Shown here piece by piece: positions 27,650-35,910 of a DNA stretch of 64,000 bases. The position numbers were made by a program, and so were the translations under genes. Every line of letters starts with the position of its first letter. Positions within the stretch are counted from its first letter, which is position 1. The notes under the pieces were generated by a model. The model saw nothing but the letters and a program-made list of their open reading frames with translations. It did no database searches and had not been told where the DNA came from. Source of the stretch: Granulicella arctica (lineage in GTDB: Bacteria; Acidobacteriota; Terriglobia; Terriglobales; Acidobacteriaceae); contig NZ_JAGTUT010000002.1 in assembly GCF_025685605.1 (NCBI RefSeq), forward strand, positions 62,001 through 126,000, read 5' to 3'.

Positions 27650-27692
27650 TTCAAATCTCCAATCGCGAACTTGTTAAGATCCATCATCAAAC

Positions 27693-27726
27693 CTGTAATC
27701 CTGAGCGAAGCCAAAGGAGCTGCACG
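27693..27726. repeat. Dispersed intergenic repeat, copy 2 (degenerate)
   Basis: CTGTAATCCTGAGCGAAG followed by CCAAAGGAGCTGCACG matches the shared core with several changes. It lies between hldE and hldD, inside what is probably one transcript. Confidence 0.5.
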
Positions 27727-27753
27727 TATCGGTGTCATCCGCACTGATCGGTG

Positions 27754-29229
27754 TTAAGCCTTTTCAGCACCAACCATCTTCTTCACAATATTCGTAGTTG
27801 AAAAACCTTCAACCGTAGGCACGATCTCAACCCGACCCCCCGAAGCAATCACATCCTCGTGCCCCACCACGGTCTCAACCGTGTAATCCCCGCCCTTCAC
27901 CAGCACATTCGGCTTCAGCGACCGAATCAGCTCCAGCGGCGTCTCCTCATCGAACAGCACCACCGCATCCACAGCAGCCAGCGCCGACATCACACGCGCC
28001 CGCTCGTTCTCCCCCACAATCGGCCGCGAAGGCCCCTTCAAACGGCTCACCGACATATCCGTATTCAGCCCCAGCACCAGCTTCGAGCCAAACCGCCGAC
28101 AGTCCTCCAGCAGCGTAATGTGTCCCACATGCAGCAGGTCGAAGCACCCATTCGTAAACACGATCGTCTCGCCCGAAGCCCGCCACTCCGCCACGCGCAC
28201 CTTGATGCGCTCCAGATCCAGCACCTTCTCACCAGAATTCAAACCCGAGCTCGGCGTTAGTGCCGCAATCAACTCATGCTGCGCAATCGGCACAGTCCCC
28301 ACCTTGCCCACCACAATACCCGCCGCCAGGTTCGCCAGCTCCACCGCCGTGTGGATGTGCAGTCCGCCAGCCATGCTCGCGGCTAACGTCGCAATCACCG
28401 TATCGCCAGCACCCGAAACATCAAACACCTCGCGAGCCCGCGCCGGCGAGTGATACACCCCATCCCGGCTCAACACGCGAATGCCCTTCTCGCTCATCGT
28501 CACCGTTAGAAACTCGATGTCATGCTCCGCGATCAGCCGTTGCGCCGCCGCCAGCATCTCCTCCGTCCGATGCACCGGAATCCCCGTAGCCACCGACAGC
28601 TCATGCAGGTTCGGACACACCGTCGTCACGCCCGAGTACTTCCCAAAATCCGGCGTCTTCGGATCAGCCAGGATCGGCACCCGCGCCGCCCGCGCCGCCC
28701 GGATCACCTGCTCACACAGCGCCGTCGTCAGCGCGCCCTTCGCATAGTCCGACAGGATCACTGCATGCACCTTACCCGCCAGCTCTACCGTGCGATCGAT
28801 CAGCCGCTGCGCCTCAACCTCCGGCACTGCCTCCTGGCTCTCAATATCCAGTCGCAGCAGCTGCTGATTGCGCCCCACAATCCGCGTCTTCGAGATCGTC
28901 GGCAGCGAGCTGCTCACCACACCCACGGAATCAACTCCGGCCTTGTCCAGCAGCGCCTGCAGCTCCGCCTTCTCGCCGTCCTCACCCCAGAACCCCGCCA
29001 GGAAGGCTTTGCAGCCAAGCCCCGCCAGGTTCATCGCCACATTCGCCGCGCCACCCGGCCGCTCATACCGCTGCGCATGGCGAATCACCGGCACTGGAGC
29101 CTCCGGCGAGATTCGCTCCACCTCACCAAGGATGTAGCGATCCAGCATGATATCGCCCACCACCAACACTTTGATCTGGCCAAACCCACCCTCAAGCAGG
29201 TTCAAAATCGAATGTAATTCAGGCAGCAT
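27754..29229 (-). CDS. hldE: Bifunctional heptose-7-phosphate kinase / heptose-1-phosphate adenylyltransferase
   Basis: Two enzymes of ADP-heptose synthesis in one 491-residue protein. Residues 1-330 form a PfkB-type sugar kinase, with a RPGGAANVAMNLAGLG substrate loop and the DVSGAGDTVIATLA anion hole and catalytic Asp. Residues 350-491 form a cytidylyltransferase-like domain with FTNGCFDLLHVGHI, carrying the HxGH nucleotide-binding motif. The order and length match HldE. It sits between the GT9 gene (29-bp gap) and hldD. Confidence 0.95.
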   Translation of the reverse strand: MLPELHSILNLLEGGFGQIKVLVVGDIMLDRYILGEVERISPEAPVPVIRHAQRYERPGGAANVAMNLAGLGCKAFLAGFWGEDGEKAELQALLDKAGVDSVGVVSSSLPTISKTRIVGRNQQLLRLDIESQEAVPEVEAQRLIDRTVELAGKVHAVILSDYAKGALTTALCEQVIRAARAARVPILADPKTPDFGKYSGVTTVCPNLHELSVATGIPVHRTEEMLAAAQRLIAEHDIEFLTVTMSEKGIRVLSRDGVYHSPARAREVFDVSGAGDTVIATLAASMAGGLHIHTAVELANLAAGIVVGKVGTVPIAQHELIAALTPSSGLNSGEKVLDLERIKVRVAEWRASGETIVFTNGCFDLLHVGHITLLEDCRRFGSKLVLGLNTDMSVSRLKGPSRPIVGENERARVMSALAAVDAVVLFDEETPLELIRSLKPNVLVKGGDYTVETVVGHEDVIASGGRVEIVPTVEGFSTTNIVKKMVGAEKA

Positions 29230-29258
29230 GGTCCCTCGAAGTATCCTTATCCATCATC

Positions 29259-30365
29259 TCATCCCACCCGATCCAGAACCGCCCGCACCTCTGCCAGCAC
29301 CTCGTCCACCGTCACCGAGGTCAGACACTTCTTCTTCTCCACAATGCACGTCTCCAGCCCACACCCCGCACAATCCACCGCGTGGTAGATCACCCGATGC
29401 TGTGCCCCGATCGGAAACCACACCCGCGGAATATTCCTCGCCGCAAAGATCGCCACACACGGCGTCTGCACCGTAGCAGCCAGGTGCATCGGCCCGCTGT
29501 CATGCCCCACAAACACCCGAGCATGCGCAAACGCCGCCGCACTCTCCCGTGGCGTCAGCCTCCCACAAAGATTGATCACCGCCCCCGGATCAGCCTGCAG
29601 CGACGCCACCGTCCGCCAGCCATCCGCCGCAAACTCACTCGCCGCACTCTCCCCCGGAGCCCCGTTCAGCGCCAGCGCATAGCCCGGATACAGCCCTGCC
29701 AGTCGCCCCAGGAGCGCCCGCCAGTTCTCCTGCCCCCAGTCCTTCGATTGCACCTTCGTCCCTACACTCACCGCAATCAGCGGCCGCCCCCCAACCTCGC
29801 CCAAAAATGACGCCGCCCGCTCCCGCTCCCCCAGAGTCAGCCCAAGATCCCAGCTCGCCGCATCCTCCAGCCGGGCGTCTCCCAACTCCGCCACATTCCG
29901 CGCCAGCCGCGCTCCCTCCGGCTCAAGCAGCCCATCCGCCTCCACCATGTTCCGCTGCATCTCCTCCGTCACCGGAGCGCCAATCACCGTCCTGATCCCG
30001 CACAGCTTGAAGAACTTCACATCCCGCAGCGCCGATTGCACCCCACGGTTCGGCCCGAGATACACCATCACCTGCGGTCGCCATCGAAGCAGCTTCCACC
30101 ACAGCGACAGCAACTCCACCGGGCTCCGCGTCCCCACCGCATAGCGAAAATAATCCTGCACCAGCCCCGAGTTCTCAAGGATCGCCGCCGCAGGAGGAGC
30201 CTTCACATTCACTGGAAAGTTCGTCAGCATCCGCCGCTCAGCCTGCGGAAACGCACGCGCCACCAAACGCAGCGACGGCAGCGCAACGATCGTATCTCCC
30301 AGACTCCCAAGTCGATAGATCAGAACCCGTGTCACAGATTTCTTGTCAATTTCGCTAAGCGGCAT
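29259..30365 (-). CDS. GT9 glycosyltransferase, lipopolysaccharide heptosyltransferase-like
   Basis: Transfers a heptose from ADP-heptose to lipopolysaccharide core at the inner face of the inner membrane, by family. About 368 residues. The N-terminal GT-B motif is YRLGSLGDTIVALPSL. The donor-site segment FVGHDSGPMHLAATVQTPCV is diagnostic of GT9. The cysteine-rich tail segment CAGCGLETC then KKKCL resembles the CxxC...C...C region of WaaF-type enzymes. I choose ATG 30365 over the GTG at 30389, because the fold starts soon after. It is the first gene of the heptose operon and divergent from the DUF4254 gene. Confidence 0.88.
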   Translation of the reverse strand: MPLSEIDKKSVTRVLIYRLGSLGDTIVALPSLRLVARAFPQAERRMLTNFPVNVKAPPAAAILENSGLVQDYFRYAVGTRSPVELLSLWWKLLRWRPQVMVYLGPNRGVQSALRDVKFFKLCGIRTVIGAPVTEEMQRNMVEADGLLEPEGARLARNVAELGDARLEDAASWDLGLTLGERERAASFLGEVGGRPLIAVSVGTKVQSKDWGQENWRALLGRLAGLYPGYALALNGAPGESAASEFAADGWRTVASLQADPGAVINLCGRLTPRESAAAFAHARVFVGHDSGPMHLAATVQTPCVAIFAARNIPRVWFPIGAQHRVIYHAVDCAGCGLETCIVEKKKCLTSVTVDEVLAEVRAVLDRVG

Positions 30366-30490
30366 GTTCTTAAAGTCTACGCGATGCACCGGTATTCAAC
30401 CGTGAGGATGCCGTCCTTTCCAACCCTGAAACGTCACACCTGATACAGTGCATTTGGGCGTCTTAAAATAAATTGAGCCTTTTACCCCGT

Positions 30491-31105
30491 ATGCCTGACC
30501 TTTGCGCCATTCCTCGACTACATGACCAGGCCACCGCCGACTGGCACGACGCGACCCTGCCTCTGCACAGCTATTTCCTCTCCGATTCGCCCGACTTCTG
30601 CGAACTCGCCATGGCCAACCATCGCGCCAACTTCGACCTCTGGCACGAAGAAGACCTAGCCCGCGATCCCGCCGCAACCGACGCCACCATCGCCGCCGAC
30701 AAGCATGCCATCGATCTTCTCAATCAGCGCCGTAATGACGTCGTTGAACAGATGGACCAGTGGCTCCTCTCCTGGCTCGAAGACGCCGGCACACCGCAGG
30801 ACGCATCCGCTCCGCTCAACTCCGAGACTCCCGGCCTCATCCTCGACCGTCTCTCCATCCTCGCGCTCAAAATCTTTCACACCCGCGAGGAGGCCCACCG
30901 CGACACCGCAACCGATGCGCATCGCCGTCGCAATCAGGTCCGTCTTGCTCTTCTCGAAGAGCAGCGTGGCGATCTTGCAAGCTGTCTCGAAGCCCTCTGG
31001 CAGCAGGTCATTGCTGGCAAACGACGCTTTAAACTCTACCGCCAGATGAAGATGTACAACGACCCAGACCTCAATCCAGTCCTCTACCGGCAAAATGGCA
31101 GTTGA
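30491..31105 (+). CDS. DUF4254 family protein
   Basis: A protein of 204 residues that I recognise as DUF4254 by NFDLWHEEDLARD, LLNQRRNDVVEQMD, LNSETPGLILDRLSIL and the C-terminal RRFKLYRQMKMYNDPDLNP. All are conserved in this family across Bacteroidetes and Acidobacteria. It is mostly helical, with no signal peptide. The biochemical function is unknown to me. The family is often found beside GT9 heptosyltransferase genes, as here, which suggests a role in sugar or lipopolysaccharide assembly. ATG 30491 is chosen over the TTG at 30473. Confidence 0.85.
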   Translation: MPDLCAIPRLHDQATADWHDATLPLHSYFLSDSPDFCELAMANHRANFDLWHEEDLARDPAATDATIAADKHAIDLLNQRRNDVVEQMDQWLLSWLEDAGTPQDASAPLNSETPGLILDRLSILALKIFHTREEAHRDTATDAHRRRNQVRLALLEEQRGDLASCLEALWQQVIAGKRRFKLYRQMKMYNDPDLNPVLYRQNGS

Positions 31106-31255
31106 CCTGACGCACCGATCTGCGTATAAAACGCAGACGAGAACAGACAGGAGAATTGTCGATACAAGAAGAGCAATTTAGCGCCGCTGGAGAATTTAAC
31201 TTACTCTGTCGATATAACTGAAATGCTCTCCTTCAACCCGGCAATTGTGAACGAC

Positions 31256-31816
31256 ATGGCGATAAAGACAGCGAAGGCCCCTACAGTGAAACGCACCCCA
31301 CGCACCCTCGCCGGCGACGTAGTCCCAGCACAAGCCAACGGCCGTACCCACGCCCTCGCCCTTTACGAGCAGGCTCTCAAGCTCCTCCAGACCGGCAAGT
31401 ACAAGGAGGCGCACGACGCCTTCAATGCCATGCTCGCCGATAGCCCTCCGGATGTCGCCGCCTCCATCCGCATGTACGTCAACGCCTGCCTTCTCCAGAT
31501 CAACAAAGGAACGACCTCCTTTGCTACACACGAGGAGCACTACGACTACGCCATCTCCCTCCTCAACGAGGGCAACTACGAAGACGCGCGCCAGGCCTTC
31601 CAGCAGATCCTCAAAGAGAACGAGTCCGCCGACTATGCCTTCTACGGCCTGGCCGTCCTCGCCAGCATGACTGGCGAATCACACACCTGCCTCGAGCACC
31701 TCACCGAGGCCATCCGCCGCAACCCCCGTAACCGCATCCAGGCCCGCGCCGACTCCGACTTTCAGGACATGGCCGACGACCCCCGCTTCACGGAACTCCT
31801 CTACCCCGAGGCCTAG
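31256..31816 (+). CDS. Tetratricopeptide-repeat protein
   Basis: About 186 residues. A basic N-terminal 20-residue stretch is followed by at least three TPR-like helix pairs (ALALYEQALKLLQTGKYKEA, ISLLNEGNYEDARQAFQQIL, ADYAFYGLAVLASMTGE). It ends in QARADSDFQDMADDPRFTEL, the usual tail of a TPR stretch. No signal peptide is seen, so it is probably a cytoplasmic scaffold. An earlier in-frame ATG is at 31223. Neither start has a strong ribosome site. It lies between the DUF4254 gene and yvcK in the same direction. Confidence 0.8.
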   Translation: MAIKTAKAPTVKRTPRTLAGDVVPAQANGRTHALALYEQALKLLQTGKYKEAHDAFNAMLADSPPDVAASIRMYVNACLLQINKGTTSFATHEEHYDYAISLLNEGNYEDARQAFQQILKENESADYAFYGLAVLASMTGESHTCLEHLTEAIRRNPRNRIQARADSDFQDMADDPRFTELLYPEA

Positions 31817-31867
31817 ACGCTGCTTCCTCCGCCATCGCCGAAATCGCCCGCCGCCCCACCATCCTCG

Positions 31868-32980
31868 TTGCCAATAGCAACAAGCAACTCTGAGGTCCCT
31901 TCACTGGAAGGGACCAGCGCGAGTCGTGCCAAAGGCGCACCCATCAGGAAAGGGGGGGCTGCTCCGAACCTTGGCCTCCGCGTAGTCGCCATAGGGGGAG
32001 GTACCGGCCTCTCCACCCTCCTCCGCGGTCTCAAACGCTACGTCGCCGCTCCCAACGCCACTCAGCCCGCAATCGATCCAGCCTGCGCCGACCTTCCCTG
32101 CCTTATCCGCGACCTCGCCGCCGTCGTCACCGTCACCGACGACGGAGGCTCCTCCGGTCGTCTCCGCGAAGACTTCAAAATGCTTCCCCCCGGCGATGTC
32201 CGCAACTGCATGGTCGCCCTCTCCGAAGACGAGCACCTGCTCTCGAAACTCTTCCAGTTCCGCTTCGGTCAAGGTGAACTTCAGGGCCACAGCTTCGGCA
32301 ACCTCTTCGTCGCCGCCCTCTCGCACATCACGGGTGACTTCGCCCAGGCCGTCCAGATGTCCTCGCAGATCCTCGCCACCCGAGGCCGCATCTACCCTGC
32401 AACCAACACCAACGTCACCCTCTCCGCCCGCATGGACGATGGCTCCCTCGTCTCCGGCGAGACCAACATCACCGCCAGCCAGCACCGCATCGTCGAACTC
32501 ATGATGAATCCCGGCGACGCACCGCCGCTCCCGGAGACACTGGAAGCCATCCGAAACGCCGACCTCATCACCCTCGGCCCCGGCTCGCTCTACACCTCGC
32601 TCATCACCAACCTGCTCGTCCGCGGCATCCCCGAAGCCATCGCCGCCTCCAAAGCCATCCGCGTCTACGTCTGCAACCTCATGACCCAGGCCAACGAGTC
32701 CCTCGGCCTAACCGCCTCCCAGCACATCGAGAAAATCCTCGAACACGCCGGCGGCAAGCACACCCAACTCTTTGACTACGCCCTCATCAACACAGCACCC
32801 ATCTCCCGGACGCTTCTGGACCAGTACGCCCGCGAAGGCCAGACCCCCATCGAACCCGACCTCGACCGCATCCGAGCCCTCGGTGTAGAACCCATCACCG
32901 GCAGCTTCCTCCACGAAGGCGACGTCCTCCGCCACGACTACGACAAAGTAACCGACACCCTCCTGAAACTGGCCCACTAA
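31868..32980 (+). CDS. yvcK: YvcK/CofD-family protein (gluconeogenesis factor)
   Basis: Binds UDP-sugars and, in Bacillus and Mycobacterium, is needed for cell-wall homeostasis on gluconeogenic carbon. The core starts near residue 38 with VVAIGGGTGLSTLLRGL, then TVTDDGGSSGRLREDF, PPGDVRNCMVAL and GHSFGNLFVAALSHITG, all diagnostic. It is 370 residues, against about 320 for most homologues. The first 36 residues are unconserved. The only start seen is a TTG at 31868 with no clear ribosome site, and a perfect GGTCCCTT/AAGGGACC hairpin falls inside this leader. The true start may therefore differ. Confidence 0.9.
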   Translation: MPIATSNSEVPSLEGTSASRAKGAPIRKGGAAPNLGLRVVAIGGGTGLSTLLRGLKRYVAAPNATQPAIDPACADLPCLIRDLAAVVTVTDDGGSSGRLREDFKMLPPGDVRNCMVALSEDEHLLSKLFQFRFGQGELQGHSFGNLFVAALSHITGDFAQAVQMSSQILATRGRIYPATNTNVTLSARMDDGSLVSGETNITASQHRIVELMMNPGDAPPLPETLEAIRNADLITLGPGSLYTSLITNLLVRGIPEAIAASKAIRVYVCNLMTQANESLGLTASQHIEKILEHAGGKHTQLFDYALINTAPISRTLLDQYAREGQTPIEPDLDRIRALGVEPITGSFLHEGDVLRHDYDKVTDTLLKLAH

Positions 32981-33003
32981 CCCTGCCATTCCCAGCCACA
33001 AAA

Positions 33004-33036
33004 CTGTCGTCCTGAGCGAAGCCGAAGGACCTGCGG
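33004..33036. repeat. Dispersed intergenic repeat, copy 3
   Basis: CTGTCGTCCTGAGCGAAG followed by CCGAAGGACCTGCGG: a compact copy of the shared repeat in the 215-bp space between yvcK and the 3' end of rlmN. A C/G-rich tract and a GTACTT/AAGTAC palindrome lie further right. Confidence 0.7.
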
Positions 33037-33195
33037 ATGCACTTGCACCCCAAATCAGCCCCCAGAAAGTTGACAACTTCCGCCTTCACTGACCCCTCAT
33101 CGGCGCGCACCTCCGCTAAGGCACCCTACCGAAGCGCGTACCTAACCCCCGCAGAATGAAGACTTTAGTACTTCAAGTACGGGGGAGGGGGGGTA

Positions 33196-34446
33196 CTAGC
33201 GAATCGACACCAGCGGCTCATCCACAGTCCGCTTCAACTGTCCGCAAGCCGCATAAATATCCCGACCGCGCGGGCGTCGAATATAAGCAGGCATTCCCCC
33301 GTCAATCAGCATCTTCTGAAACACCGCCACATCCTCCGGCAAAGGCTGCTCATAAGCAATCCCCGGACCAGGATTCCAAACGATCAAATTGACCTTAGCC
33401 CGCATCCCGCGCAGCAAAGCCAGCACCTCACGCGCATGCTCCGGCTGATCGTTCACCTTGCCCAGCAGCACATATTCAAACGTCACATACTCACGCTTCG
33501 TCAGCGGAATCGTCCCGACTGCCTCAAGCAGCGCCTCGATATTCCACTTCCGCGTAATCGGCATAATGCGCTCACGCACCACATCATTCGAGGCGTTGAG
33601 CGAAAGCGCAAGCTTAGGCCGAATCGTCTCCATCGCAAATCGCCGAATCGCCGGCTCAATCCCGCTCGTCGACACCGTCATCCGCGACTCAGGAATTGCC
33701 ATCCCCTTCACCAGCAGATGCACGCTCTTCATGAACTCGTCATAGTTCAGGAATGGCTCGCCCATGCCCATAAACACCAGGTTGATCCGATCTCGCCCCA
33801 CGACAACGCCATGTCGAGCAAGCACTGCAGCAACCTGTCCCGCAATCTCACCAGCCGTCAGATTCCGCCGAATGCCCAGCTTCGCCGTCAGGCAGAACTG
33901 GCAGTTCACCGCACAACCAACCTGGCTCGAGATGCAGATCGTCGCCCGCCGATAACCCTTCTGCTCCAGAACCCCAATATCTTGCCAACGCTTCCGTCCA
34001 CCCACAAAGCTGTCATCCTGAGCGGAGCGCAGCGCAGTCGAAGCACCTGCGGTCTCTCCATCAACCTCACCCATCTCCTCAGCCGCAGCCTCGCTCCCAT
34101 CACCGCGTTCGCCGCCATCGCCCTCAGGCATCCAGACCGTCTCGACCGTCTCGCCATCGCCCATCCGCATCAGGTATCGCTCAGTCCCATCCACTGACGT
34201 CGCTGTCTGCACCATCTCAGGACGTGCGACACTCCAACCCTCGGCCGCAATCCGCTCCCGCAGCGCCAGCGGCAACACCGTCATCTCCTCGACCGACCCC
34301 GCAAGCTGCCGATACAGCGCACCATGGATCTGCACTCCCCGATACGCAGACTCGCCCCAACTCACCGCCAACGTCCGCAACTCATCCAGCGCCATCCCGA
34401 ACAGCGCCTTCGTACCTTCACCCACCGAACTCTCCAGATCACTCAT
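33196..34446 (-). CDS. rlmN: Dual-specificity 23S rRNA/tRNA adenine C2-methyltransferase RlmN, with insertion
   Basis: A radical-SAM enzyme that methylates A2503 of 23S rRNA and A37 of tRNAs. The iron-sulfur motif CQFCLTAKLG (CxxxCxxC with the preceding GCAVNC), the FMGMGEPFLNYDE segment and the C-terminal RPRGRDIYAACGQL region are typical. About 416 residues, longer than the usual 350-390. The excess is a segment of some 55 residues between VETVWMPE and RATICISSQVGC. Part of it is encoded by a copy of the dispersed repeat (34010-34054), read as STALRSAQDDSF. The start chosen is ATG 34446, with GGAG just upstream. Confidence 0.93.
   Translation of the reverse strand: MSDLESSVGEGTKALFGMALDELRTLAVSWGESAYRGVQIHGALYRQLAGSVEEMTVLPLALRERIAAEGWSVARPEMVQTATSVDGTERYLMRMGDGETVETVWMPEGDGGERGDGSEAAAEEMGEVDGETAGASTALRSAQDDSFVGGRKRWQDIGVLEQKGYRRATICISSQVGCAVNCQFCLTAKLGIRRNLTAGEIAGQVAAVLARHGVVVGRDRINLVFMGMGEPFLNYDEFMKSVHLLVKGMAIPESRMTVSTSGIEPAIRRFAMETIRPKLALSLNASNDVVRERIMPITRKWNIEALLEAVGTIPLTKREYVTFEYVLLGKVNDQPEHAREVLALLRGMRAKVNLIVWNPGPGIAYEQPLPEDVAVFQKMLIDGGMPAYIRRPRGRDIYAACGQLKRTVDEPLVSIR
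34010..34054. repeat. Dispersed repeat copy 4, inside the rlmN coding sequence
   Basis: CTGTCATCCTGAGCGGAGC ... AGTCGAAGCACCTGCGGTC matches the intergenic repeat but lies in-frame within rlmN, in a loop just before the radical-SAM motif. The reading frame is kept, so it enlarges the protein instead of breaking it. Confidence 0.75.
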
Positions 34447-34487
34447 CACTCCATAGTTTACGCTGGACATCCAGCATCGGAGACCGC

Positions 34488-35879
34488 ATGAATCGTCGCC
34501 ACTTCCTCGCAAGCACCGCGCTCACCGCCGCACACCTTGCTTTAGCCCAGTCAAGCGCAACACACATCACCATCCATCCCGAACCCCAGCAGCTTATCCC
34601 GCCAGACTTCCTCGGCCTCGGCTACGAGATCTCCTCCCTCACGCGTCCCGGTCTACTCAGCCGCTCCAACACTGTCTACACGAACCTCGTCCGCACCCTC
34701 AACCCGCAAGGCGTCATCCGCATCGGCGGCAACACGGCCGATTACGCCAGCTACGCGCCGAACGCCGCGGCCGTCTCGACCTCCTATGCTTCGGTCGTCA
34801 ACGATCAGGTCCTCCGCGATCTCGGCACCTTCCTCGAAGCCACCGACTGGAACCTCATCTGGGCCCTCAACCTCGGCCGAGGCACAGTCGAGCAAGCCGT
34901 AGCCGAAGCCCGCACGGTCACCACCATCGCTGGCAAGCGCCTCCTCGCCTTCGAGATCGGCAACGAGCCCGATCTCTTCCCTAATGAGAAGCACCGCCCA
35001 ACTCCCTACACCTACGAGCAATGGCTGGCTGACTACCGCCGCGTCAAAGCCGCTCTCCGCAACGCCCTGCCGAACATCCCCTTCGCAGGTCCGGACGTCG
35101 CCGGACACACGGACTGGGTCACGCGCTACGTCGCCGACGAAGGTCACGACAGCGTTCTCCTCACGCATCACTACTATCGCGGCAACCAGAGTCCCGCCAG
35201 CACCATCGCTCAACTCCTCGGCTCCGATCCCAAGCTCCAGCCCCAGCTTGACCAGCTACGCGATGCTTCCCGCACCTCGCACCTTCCCTACCGCATCTGC
35301 GAGGTCAACTCCTTCTCGGGTGGAGGTCGTCCTGGCGTCAGCGACACCCTCGCCTCCGCACTCTGGGTGCTCGACTACATGTACACCCTCGCCTCGAACG
35401 GCTGCGCTGGCGTCAACATGGAGACAGGCGTCAACCAGCACGACTTCATCTCCTCCTACTCGCCCATCGGCGACGACGAGCATGGCCAATACACAGCTCG
35501 TCCCGAGTACTACGGCATGCTCGCCTTCGCCCAGGGAGCAAGCGGCCATCTCCTCGCCACCACCGTCGACAACCTCAACCCTGACCTCAAGATCTACGCC
35601 GCGCAACAAAGCCTGAACGTCACCACACTAACCCTCATCAACAAAGGTCCAGCCGCCATTCCCATCACCGTCGACGCCGTCCACAATCACGCTTCCACCC
35701 TCGCTCTCAAAGGTCCAGCCATCGACGCAAAGACCGACGTTACTCTGGGTGGAACCGAGGTTGCTGCTGACGGAACATGGAAGCCTGCAGCGAAGCTCTT
35801 CCCAATCCCAAATCACACCCTCAAGCTGACCCTGCCCGCATCCAGCGCGATCATCGTCAGCTTCAACGCCCTCCGCTAA
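34488..35879 (+). CDS. Exported GH79 glycosidase (beta-glucuronidase/heparanase-like)
   Basis: Predicted to remove glucuronic acid or a related sugar from polysaccharides. It has 463 residues with a twin-arginine-like signal (NRRHFLASTALTAAHLALAQ). The TIM barrel shows LGYEISSL, RIGGNTADY, the acid/base Glu160 in FEIGNEPD and the nucleophile Glu272 in ICEVNSF. A C-terminal beta-sandwich follows. GH79 enzymes are known from Acidobacterium. The start is ATG 34488, where the signal peptide begins; the frame is open further upstream, antisense to rlmN. The first of three rightward genes for exported proteins. Confidence 0.85.
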   Translation: MNRRHFLASTALTAAHLALAQSSATHITIHPEPQQLIPPDFLGLGYEISSLTRPGLLSRSNTVYTNLVRTLNPQGVIRIGGNTADYASYAPNAAAVSTSYASVVNDQVLRDLGTFLEATDWNLIWALNLGRGTVEQAVAEARTVTTIAGKRLLAFEIGNEPDLFPNEKHRPTPYTYEQWLADYRRVKAALRNALPNIPFAGPDVAGHTDWVTRYVADEGHDSVLLTHHYYRGNQSPASTIAQLLGSDPKLQPQLDQLRDASRTSHLPYRICEVNSFSGGGRPGVSDTLASALWVLDYMYTLASNGCAGVNMETGVNQHDFISSYSPIGDDEHGQYTARPEYYGMLAFAQGASGHLLATTVDNLNPDLKIYAAQQSLNVTTLTLINKGPAAIPITVDAVHNHASTLALKGPAIDAKTDVTLGGTEVAADGTWKPAAKLFPIPNHTLKLTLPASSAIIVSFNALR

Positions 35880-35910
35880 TATCTCCTCAACCCGTGATAC
35901 TGTCAGCCAC

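Noticed and set aside
31119..31137. TCTGCGT/ACGCAGA hairpin after the DUF4254 gene
   Set aside because: A 7-bp stem without a U-run. It could be chance and has no supporting context.
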